Assembly (NCBI GenBank): GCA_900552445.1
Contig: URZS01000065.1
Span: 1-6,564 of the forward strand
Direction: 5' to 3'
Length of the DNA: 6,564 bases
Source: an uncultured Veillonella sp.
Lineage (GTDB): Bacteria; Bacillota; Negativicutes; Veillonellales; Veillonellaceae
The first letter of the stretch is position 1. The number at the start of each line of letters is the position of its first letter. Shown here one piece after another: positions 1 through 4,193 of the stretch. The notes under the pieces were generated by a model. It saw only the letters and a list, made by a program, of their open reading frames with translations, did not search any database and was not told the DNA's origin. A program made the position numbers and the translations under genes.

Positions 1-2
1 TA

Positions 3-440
3 GCAAAACACTTCGTTAAAAATAATTTACACTTAACTATCTATCTAACTGCCCCAATAATTCTACTCTATTCAACAGTAACTATAATAGTTCCACCAAT
101 TTTACTTAATCAATCAGGACTTCAATTCAAACCTTATATCGAATCAAGTAATCAAAACACTTACATCTATGGTACTTACTACACATCTATTCTATATTAT
201 ACAAAGACTACACCAACTCAAGTATTCGTACACACCACTGATGATCCACGATGGACTAAAGGCAAAGCATTAATGCCGACCATTACAAAAGATGAATTCT
301 ATAAAATAGTTTCCCATGAATCAGATGCTATAATCATTGTTCCAAACAAATTCGGTAAGACCTTTATAGAATCACCTACCTATACAAGAGTTAAAGAGAT
401 TGGCAAAACACAATCAACTAGAATTTACAAAGTTAATTAA
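3..440 (+). CDS. Partial membrane glycosyltransferase-like protein (GT39/ArnT-type C-terminus)
   Basis: The frame is open from the left edge to a TAA at 438-440, giving about 145 residues without a start, so this is the C-terminal part of a larger protein. It begins with a hydrophobic stretch (about residues 10-36, LTAPIILLYSTVTIIVPPILL region) that looks like a final membrane helix. A soluble tail of about 105 residues follows, with YIYGTYYTSILYYTKTTPTQ and later a DEFYKIV...AIIIVPNKF segment. That order (last helix, then an extracytoplasmic domain with a 'YG.YY.S..YY' strand and a later hydrophobic strand) resembles the C-terminal domain of GT39/ArnT-like polyprenyl-phosphate-sugar transferases. 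Those enzymes move a sugar from a lipid carrier to lipid A or another envelope acceptor. The catalytic N-terminal region lies outside the window, so the family call is inference. The gene converges on rplL and shares its terminator. Confidence 0.5.
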   Translation, partial: AKHFVKNNLHLTIYLTAPIILLYSTVTIIVPPILLNQSGLQFKPYIESSNQNTYIYGTYYTSILYYTKTTPTQVFVHTTDDPRWTKGKALMPTITKDEFYKIVSHESDAIIIVPNKFGKTFIESPTYTRVKEIGKTQSTRIYKVN

Positions 441-445
441 CAAAC

Positions 446-476
446 AAAAAAGGCGTACCCTTAGGTACGCCTTTTA
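446..476. terminator. Bidirectional intrinsic terminator between rplL and the convergent gene
   Basis: A perfect 8-bp stem GGCGTACC/GGTACGCC (452-459 with 464-471) has a 4-nt loop. It is flanked by six A on the left and four T on the right, so the pairing can extend by four A-T pairs. Read on the minus strand it ends in six T and begins about 13 nt after the rplL stop. Read on the plus strand it ends in four T, 11 nt after the stop of the partial gene. It should end both transcripts, more strongly on the rplL side. Confidence 0.9.
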
Positions 477-488
477 ATATGGCTAGAA

Positions 489-857
489 TTATTTCAATTC
501 TACAGTTGCGCCAGCTTCTTCCAATTGAGCTTTCAAAGCTTCAGCTGCTTCAGTAGATACGCCTTCTTTTACAGGTGCAGGAGCGCCGTCAACGATAGCT
601 TTAGCTTCTTTCAAGCCAAGACCAGTTGCTTCACGAACAACTTTGATTACGTTGATTTTGGATGCGCCAGCATCTTTCAAGATTACGTCGAAGGAATCTT
701 TAGCTGCGCCAGCACCAGCGTCGCCAGCTGCTGCTACAGCTACAGGAGCTGCTGCAGTTACGCCAAATTCTTCTTCAATTGCTTTTACAAGATCATTAAG
801 TTCAAGAATAGTTGCTTCTTTTAATTCAGCAACGATGTTTTCAATGTTCAATGCCAT
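489..857 (-). CDS. rplL: 50S ribosomal protein L7/L12
   Basis: This is the stalk protein of the large ribosomal subunit. Its dimers bind the C-terminal helix of L10 and recruit and activate translational GTPases (EF-Tu, EF-G, IF2). The 122-residue length is typical. Three parts are visible: a helical dimerisation domain (about 1-32, starting [20 protein letters not shown]), an Ala/Gly/Val-rich flexible hinge (about 33-52), and the compact C-terminal domain (about 53-122). The C-terminal domain holds the conserved [20 protein letters not shown] segment that contacts the factors. The start is supported by GGAGG at 867-871, 9 nt upstream. It is the last gene of the operon, 70 nt after rplJ, and is followed by a strong terminator instead of rpoB. 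Confidence 0.98.
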   Translation of the reverse strand: MALNIENIVAELKEATILELNDLVKAIEEEFGVTAAAPVAVAAAGDAGAGAAKDSFDVILKDAGASKINVIKVVREATGLGLKEAKAIVDGAPAPVKEGVSTEAAEALKAQLEEAGATVELK

Positions 858-888
858 TTTAAGTATCCTCCATAAATTAGTTTATAGT

Positions 889-908
889 GCCAGCCTCATG
901 CGGCCGAC
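889..908 (-). other. Stem-loop in the rplJ-rplL gap with L10-leader-like sequence
   Basis: On the minus strand GTCGGCC (908-902) can pair fully with GGCTGGC (895-889), using two G-U pairs, around a 6-nt loop. No T-tract follows, so it is not a terminator. The segment TGAGGCTGGCACTA closely matches TGAGGCTGACACTA in the L10 leader upstream of rplJ. A role in RNA processing, stability or rplL translation is possible but unproven. Confidence 0.5.
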
Positions 909-927
909 GAATAATTCTTTGTAATTA

Positions 928-1425
928 TTATTCTGCAGGTTTTGCTTCTGCAACAGCTTTGACAGCGTATGCAACGTTGCGAACAGGAGCTTGCAATACG
1001 GAAAGCAACATGGAAAGCATACCTTCGCGGTTTGGAAGATTTGCAATTGCTTTGATGCCAGCAGCGTCCATAACTTCGCCTTCAACGATACCAGCTTTAA
1101 CTGTAACAACTTCTTTATCAGTTGTTTTGATGAATTGTTCGATTACACGAGCAGGTGCAACAGCATCCTCTTTAGAAGTAGCCAATGCAGTTGGACCTTC
1201 TAAGTGCTCAGAGAAACCTTCAAGATTCAATTCGTTTGCAGCGATACGAGTCAAAGTATTTTTGATTACTTTGTATTCAACACCTTCAGCCAACATTTTG
1301 CGACGAAGTTCAGTTGCTTGAGCAACTGTCAAACCAGAGTAACCAATCAATACAGCACCTTTTGCTTCAGAAAGAGTTTCTTTCATTTGAGCAACAATTG
1401 CTTTTTTTGATTCAGTGACAGCCAT
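928..1425 (-). CDS. rplJ: 50S ribosomal protein L10
   Basis: L10 anchors the stalk: its N-terminal domain binds 23S rRNA near L11, and its C-terminal helix carries several L7/L12 dimers. The 165-residue length is normal. The N-terminal domain shows AKGAVLIGYSGLTVAQATEL and the conserved YKVIKNTLTRIA segment. The tail (APVRNVAYAVKAVAEAKPAE) is the usual Ala-rich helix. The start follows an excellent Shine-Dalgarno AAGGAGGT (1432-1439). The gene lies 174 nt after rplA, and that gap holds an L10 leader and a terminator-like hairpin. In Bacillus subtilis the L10-L12 complex represses rplJL through such a leader, and the same is inferred here. Confidence 0.98.
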   Translation of the reverse strand: MAVTESKKAIVAQMKETLSEAKGAVLIGYSGLTVAQATELRRKMLAEGVEYKVIKNTLTRIAANELNLEGFSEHLEGPTALATSKEDAVAPARVIEQFIKTTDKEVVTVKAGIVEGEVMDAAGIKAIANLPNREGMLSMLLSVLQAPVRNVAYAVKAVAEAKPAE

Positions 1426-1475
1426 TAGATTACCTCCTTATAGATTTTTTGGTGCTCTATGTACTATCTTAGCGT

Positions 1476-1507
1476 AAAAAACGACCCCATCGCACGCGAT
1501 GAGGTCG
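1476..1507 (-). terminator. Transcription attenuator in the rplJ leader
   Basis: On the minus strand CGACCTCATCGC (1507-1496) pairs with GCGATGGGGTCG (1493-1482). The stem has up to 12 bp with a single U-G pair, and six T follow at once (1481-1476). This is a textbook intrinsic terminator inside an operon, 50 nt before the rplJ start and 92 nt after the rplA stop. It would separate rplJL expression from the upstream genes. Its 5' arm can also pair with part of the L10 aptamer (1532-1542), which suggests conditional rather than constitutive termination. Confidence 0.82.
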
Positions 1508-1599
1508 AACTAGTACTAGGTTGTTCTAGTGTCAGCCTCAGCGGGCGGATTTTCATCCATTATACATACCAGCCGTCTACAGCTAAGAGACATATTTGA
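1508..1599 (-). promoter_or_regulatory. Ribosomal protein L10 leader (L10-binding RNA)
   Basis: The RNA directly after the rplA stop carries the elements I recall from L10 leaders: CTGTAGAC near 1576-1583 and a later CTGAGGCTGA near 1532-1541. UUAGC (1586-1582) can pair with GCUGA (1536-1532), and GGCUGG (1575-1570) with CCCGCU (1545-1540, one mismatch). The UAGAC and GAGG motifs are left as a kink-turn-like internal loop. In the family, L10 (with L7/L12) binds this structure to repress its own operon. The order aptamer, terminator, rplJ Shine-Dalgarno supports transcription attenuation. Recognition rests on motif and position; no covariance model was run. Confidence 0.78.
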
Positions 1600-2310
1600 T
1601 TATTGCTCTTTTGTAACGTTGCTCAATTTGAACACGTTCAAAGGCACACCAGGGCCCATTGTAGCGGACAAGGTTACAGATTTAATGTATTGACCTTTAG
1701 CTGCTACAGGTTTAGCCTTGATAATAGTATCAACGATTGTACGGTAGTTGTCAAGTAATTTTTCATCATCGAAAGACGCTTTACCGATGGAGCAAGAGAT
1801 AATGCCTGCTTTATCAGTACGGTATTCGATTTTACCAGCTTTGATTTCGTTTACTGCACGAGCAACGTCTGGAGTTACTGTACCAACTTTAGGGTTTGGC
1901 ATCAAGCCTTTAGGACCCAAGATTTTACCAAGACGGCCAACTTGACCCATCATGTCTGGTGTAGCAACTACTACGTCGAAGTCGCTCCAACCACCTTGGA
2001 TTTTAGCTACTAACTCTTCAGAACCTACGAAATCTGCACCAGCTTCTTCAGCTGCTTTAATATTGTCGCCTTTTGCGAATACAAGAACGCGTTTAGTTTT
2101 GCCAGTACCATGAGGCAATACTACTGCACCACGAACTTGTTGATCAGCGTATTTAGGGTCGACATTCAAGTTGAAAGCGATTTCAACTGTTTCATCGAAA
2201 TTTGCAGTTGCAGTTTTCTTAACCAACTCAATTGCTTCTACTGGTTCGTAAAATTTACCAGCTTCAATAAGTTTTACTGCTTCAGCGTATTTCTTACTTA
2301 CTTTTGCCAT
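1600..2310 (-). CDS. rplA: 50S ribosomal protein L1
   Basis: L1 forms the mobile L1 stalk that helps release deacylated tRNA from the E site. In many bacteria it represses its own operon by binding mRNA that mimics its 23S site. At 236 residues it is a full-length family member. Visible hallmarks are [16 protein letters not shown] (about 66-81), the signature region [20 protein letters not shown] followed by [11 protein letters not shown] (about 116-146), and the C-terminal [12 protein letters not shown] (213-224) that contacts RNA. The start is fixed by AAGGAGG at 2319-2325, 8 nt upstream. It lies 76 nt after rplK. An L1-binding-site-like hairpin (2328-2353) directly abuts its Shine-Dalgarno, suggesting feedback on its own translation. 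Confidence 0.98.
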   Translation of the reverse strand: MAKVSKKYAEAVKLIEAGKFYEPVEAIELVKKTATANFDETVEIAFNLNVDPKYADQQVRGAVVLPHGTGKTKRVLVFAKGDNIKAAEEAGADFVGSEELVAKIQGGWSDFDVVVATPDMMGQVGRLGKILGPKGLMPNPKVGTVTPDVARAVNEIKAGKIEYRTDKAGIISCSIGKASFDDEKLLDNYRTIVDTIIKAKPVAAKGQYIKSVTLSATMGPGVPLNVFKLSNVTKEQ

Positions 2311-2327
2311 TATAATATCCTCCTTAT

Positions 2328-2353
2328 GTGGTCAAACGGGAATTCCCTCCCAC
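2328..2353 (-). promoter_or_regulatory. Putative L1-binding mRNA hairpin before rplA
   Basis: Minus-strand order: GTGGGAGG (2353-2346), a short AATT loop region, then CCCGTTTGACCAC (2340-2328). GUGG pairs with CCAC and GGG with CCC, leaving an asymmetric internal loop GA opposite GUUUGA. This resembles the L1 site of 23S rRNA (GGUGGGAGG ... CCG...UUGA...CCACC). It ends two bases before the rplA Shine-Dalgarno, so bound L1 would block initiation. A hairpin TTGCGC/GCGCAA (2358-2374) lies just 5' of it. Confidence 0.7.
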
Positions 2354-2386
2354 CGATTTGCGCCTTATGCGCAAGTCGTACGCTTA

Positions 2387-2812
2387 TTAGTCAACGATTT
2401 CAATGCCCATGCTGCGAGCAGTACCTTCTACCATGCGCATACCTTGTTCTACGGTATTAGCATTCAAGTCAGGCATTTTCAATTCAGCAATTTCACGAAC
2501 TTTATCGCGACCTACTTTTGCTACTTTATCACGGTTAGGTACACCAGAACCTTTTGGAATACCTGCAGCTTTTTTCAACAATACTGCAGCTGGTGGAGTC
2601 TTAGTGATGAAGTCGAAGCTACGATCTTCATATACGTTAATAACTACTGGGATAATTAAGCCAGCTTGTTTAGCAGTACGTTCGTTGAATTCTTTTGTGA
2701 AAGCAACGATGTTAACACCTGCTTGACCTAGTGCAGGACCAACTGGTGGTGCTGGAGTAGCTTTAGCGGCTTCAATTTGTAGTTTTACTTGTTTAACTAA
2801 TTTCTTAGCCAT
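2387..2812 (-). CDS. rplK: 50S ribosomal protein L11
   Basis: L11 binds the GTPase-associated region of 23S rRNA at the stalk base, is part of the thiostrepton target, and is needed for the RelA stringent response. The 141-residue length is standard. The N-terminal domain (about 1-70) has the Pro-rich switch segment [16 protein letters not shown] (residues 20-35). The C-terminal rRNA-binding domain has [17 protein letters not shown] and ends [21 protein letters not shown]. The start is supported by GGAGG at 2824-2828, 11 nt upstream, a slightly long spacing. It lies 101 nt after nusG. Its leader holds a second L1-site-like hairpin, which would let L1 control both rplK and rplA. Confidence 0.98.
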   Translation of the reverse strand: MAKKLVKQVKLQIEAAKATPAPPVGPALGQAGVNIVAFTKEFNERTAKQAGLIIPVVINVYEDRSFDFITKTPPAAVLLKKAAGIPKGSGVPNRDKVAKVGRDKVREIAELKMPDLNANTVEQGMRMVEGTARSMGIEIVD

Positions 2813-2840
2813 GGGTAATTAAACCTCCTATGCTTATACT

Positions 2841-2869
2841 GTGGTGGTAACGGATATACATCCTCCCAC
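2841..2869 (-). promoter_or_regulatory. Putative L1-binding mRNA hairpin before rplK
   Basis: Minus-strand order: GTGGGAGGAT (2869-2860), a short GTAT loop, then ATCCGTTACCACCAC (2855-2841). GUGG pairs with CCAC and GGAU with AUCC, leaving GA opposite GUUA. It shares GTGGGAGG, CCGTT and ACCAC with the copy before rplA. It lies 12 nt before the rplK Shine-Dalgarno. An accessory hairpin GCAATC/GGTTGC (2872-2889) sits just 5' of it, mirroring the layout of the rplA copy. Confidence 0.7.
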
Positions 2870-2913
2870 TGGCAACCAAAATCGATTGCTCTTTTTAGAG
2901 TTATATTTATATA

Positions 2914-3450
2914 TTAAAGAGCTTTCTCAATTTGAGAGAACTCTACCTCTACCTCGGTATCTCGGTTGAACATTTCCACGTTAAGTTTCAATGTTCCTTT
3001 TTCAGGGTTAAGTTCGGTAATAACACCTAGTTTATCTTCAAAGGCCCCGGACGTAATGCGCACCGTTTCACCAACTTCGACGTCGACGTTGATGGTTGGT
3101 TTCTTATCCAAGCCCTGAGACTTAAGTATATGTTCTACTTCGGAATCAGAAAGTGGAACTGGTTTAGTGGCAGAACCAACGAAACCTGTTACACCTGGCG
3201 TGTTGCGCACAACATACCAAGAGCGGTCGTTAACTTCCATTTCAACCAATACGTACCCAGGAAATATCTTACGTTTTACTACTTTTTTAACCCCATCTTT
3301 TTCATCTATTTCGTCCTCAAGAGGTACCAAAATACGGCTAATCACATCTTGTAGGCCCATAGATTGAACTTTAAGTTCAAGAGTGGTTTTAACTTTATTT
3401 TCGTAGCCTGAATAGGTATGAATTACATACCACTTCTTATCTGCTTCCAT
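2914..3450 (-). CDS. nusG: Transcription termination/antitermination factor NusG
   Basis: NusG binds the clamp of RNA polymerase. Depending on the organism it supports elongation, sequence-specific pausing, Rho action and coupling to the ribosome through S10. The protein has 178 residues. The NGN domain (about 5-115) shows WYVIHTYSGYENKVK at the start, the conserved KRKIFPGYVLVEM (59-71) and VRNTPGVTGFVG (81-92). The KOW domain (about 126-178) shows VGETVRITSGAFEDKLGVI (126-144). There is no inserted domain. The gene starts 12 nt after secE, and its Shine-Dalgarno overlaps the secE stop, which implies translational coupling. It is followed by a 101-nt leader before rplK. Confidence 0.98.
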   Translation of the reverse strand: MEADKKWYVIHTYSGYENKVKTTLELKVQSMGLQDVISRILVPLEDEIDEKDGVKKVVKRKIFPGYVLVEMEVNDRSWYVVRNTPGVTGFVGSATKPVPLSDSEVEHILKSQGLDKKPTINVDVEVGETVRITSGAFEDKLGVITELNPEKGTLKLNVEMFNRDTEVEVEFSQIEKAL

Positions 3451-3457
3451 GTAATGG

Positions 3458-3464
3458 CCCCCTT
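3458..3464 (-). promoter_or_regulatory. nusG ribosome binding site overlapping the secE stop
   Basis: AAGGGGG on the minus strand lies 7 nt before the nusG ATG and shares its AA with the TAA stop of secE (3463-3465). It is G-rich rather than the AGGAGG found before the other genes. A ribosome finishing secE would sit on this site, so nusG translation is probably coupled to secE. Confidence 0.75.
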
Positions 3465-3684
3465 ATCCAACAAAGTGCAACAACGTATTAAAAAGTTGGG
3501 CAAAGAGTCCATCGAGCACAGCAATAACCAAAGCGATGAATACAGTCACTAAGAATACTACTATTGTGTAATTGATAAGCTCTTTTCTTGTTGGCCAGAC
3601 TACTTTTTTTAGTTCAGCTTTCACACCGCGGAAGAATTTTCCAAATCCACCACGCTGCTGCACTGCTGAGTTAGACTTTGCCAT
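3463..3684 (-). CDS. secE: Preprotein translocase subunit SecE
   Basis: SecE clamps the two halves of SecY in the SecYEG channel of the cytoplasmic membrane and is essential for protein export. At 73 residues this is the short, single-helix form typical of Firmicutes, not the three-helix enterobacterial form. The family signature is clear: an amphipathic helix FFRGVKAELKKVVWPTRKEL (17-36) with the conserved WPTRKE, followed by one membrane segment (about 39-61, YTIVVFLVTVFIALVIAVLDG). The ATG follows GAGGAT (3693-3698) at 8 nt. It sits between rpmG and nusG, the classic order. Confidence 0.97.
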   Translation of the reverse strand: MAKSNSAVQQRGGFGKFFRGVKAELKKVVWPTRKELINYTIVVFLVTVFIALVIAVLDGLFAQLFNTLLHFVG

Positions 3685-3725
3685 TTTTTCACATCCTCAA
3701 ATCAACAGGTAATGAATGATAAGAA

Positions 3726-3875
3726 TTATTTTGTTTCACGGTGTAATGTATGTTTACCGCAGAATTTGCAATATTTCATCATTTCAATACGATCAGGATT
3801 GTTCTTTTTGTTCTTGTTCGTTTGATAGTTGCGTTGTTTGCAATCTGTGCAAGCTAAAGTAATGGCATTACGCAT
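3726..3875 (-). CDS. rpmG: 50S ribosomal protein L33 (zinc-binding type)
   Basis: This short gene encodes 49 residues, starting [20 protein letters not shown] and ending [17 protein letters not shown]33 is a small zinc-ribbon protein near the E site of the large subunit. Four cysteines in two CxxC pairs (Cys9/Cys12 and Cys36/Cys39) mark the zinc-binding paralogue, as opposed to the Cys-free form used in zinc shortage. The start has GAGGTG (3883-3888) 7 nt upstream. It is the first gene of the operon, 41 nt before secE, with a near-consensus promoter about 70 nt upstream. Confidence 0.97.
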   Translation of the reverse strand: MRNAITLACTDCKQRNYQTNKNKKNNPDRIEMMKYCKFCGKHTLHRETK

Positions 3876-3947
3876 CCGGATACACCTCGCTTTATATTTA
3901 CTAAATCTGTCTCTTGTACTCGAAAACGCTCGACTACATACTAAAGA

Positions 3948-3976
3948 AATATATCATACGTAGCAAGCAATGTCAA
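3948..3976 (-). promoter_or_regulatory. Sigma-70 promoter of the rpmG-secE-nusG-rplKAJL operon
   Basis: On the minus strand a perfect -35 TTGACA (3976-3971) is followed by a 17-bp spacer and a -10 TATATT (3953-3948, one mismatch to TATAAT). Transcription should start near 3941, giving a 5' leader of about 65 nt before rpmG. The region just upstream of the -35 is A/T-rich and contains an inverted repeat TTTTTGAG/CTCAAAAA (3979-3997) that may act as an UP-like element. This is the only convincing promoter I found for the operon. Confidence 0.88.
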
Positions 3977-3992
3977 GATTTTTGAGCAACTC

Positions 3993-4016
3993 AAAAAAGC
4001 CAGGCACATGTACCTG
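3993..4016 (-). terminator. Second, weaker terminator downstream of norB
   Basis: On the minus strand CAGGTA (4016-4011) pairs with TGCCTG (4006-4001, one G-U pair) around CATG. After GC comes a run of six T (3998-3993). The short stem makes it weaker than the terminator at 4033-4069. It ends 17 bp before the -35 of the rpmG promoter and may insulate that promoter from norB read-through. Confidence 0.6.
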
Positions 4017-4032
4017 ACAGAGATAGTATAAC

Positions 4033-4069
4033 AAAAAATGGCGTTCCTTGTCTAGAAAGGAACGCCATT
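4033..4069 (-). terminator. Main intrinsic terminator of norB
   Basis: A perfect 11-bp stem TGGCGTTCCTT/AAGGAACGCCA (4039-4049 with 4057-4067) extends by two A-T pairs to 13 bp, with a 7-nt loop. Read on the minus strand, six T follow it (4038-4033, the first of them in the extended stem). It lies about 125 nt after the norB stop, an unusually long 3' untranslated region. Confidence 0.88.
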
Positions 4070-4103
4070 AATAGAGTACTTTAAGGTCATATATTTTTCA
4101 TAC

Positions 4104-4128
4104 ATTGTATGCAATTTACGCATACAAT
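4104..4128. repeat. Perfect 9-bp inverted repeat in the norB 3' region
   Basis: ATTGTATGC (4104-4112) and GCATACAAT (4120-4128) are perfect inverted copies separated by 7 nt. There is no T-run after it in either direction, so it is not an intrinsic terminator. It lies in the 318-nt gene-free stretch between norB and rpmG, which otherwise holds two terminators and the rpmG promoter. No coding frame of note is visible there. It could be an mRNA 3' stabilising stem or a protein site. Confidence 0.5.
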
Positions 4129-4193
4129 TATATAAACGAATATAAGGTAATGATTAATGCTATTTAATATATGTCAAACAGCTTATTTCGAGA

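Noticed and set aside
525..1410. Plus-strand open frames opposite rplL and rplJ (up to 144 codons), and similar ones opposite rplA, rplK and nusG
   Set aside because: They lie antisense to well-recognised ribosomal genes, have no family resemblance, and arise from the codon bias of the real genes.
1559..1564. Minus-strand TATAAT in the rplA-rplJ gap as a separate rplJ promoter
   Set aside because: There is no -35 at 16-18 bp (CTTAGC at 17) and no proper extended -10; the hexamer falls in the loop region of the L10 aptamer.
2895..2940. Minus-strand TTGAGA followed by A/T-rich sequence as an rplK promoter at the nusG end
   Set aside because: No good -10 lies at 16-18 bp; TATAAC occurs only at about 19-20 bp. 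It may be weakly active, but the sequence does not support a call.
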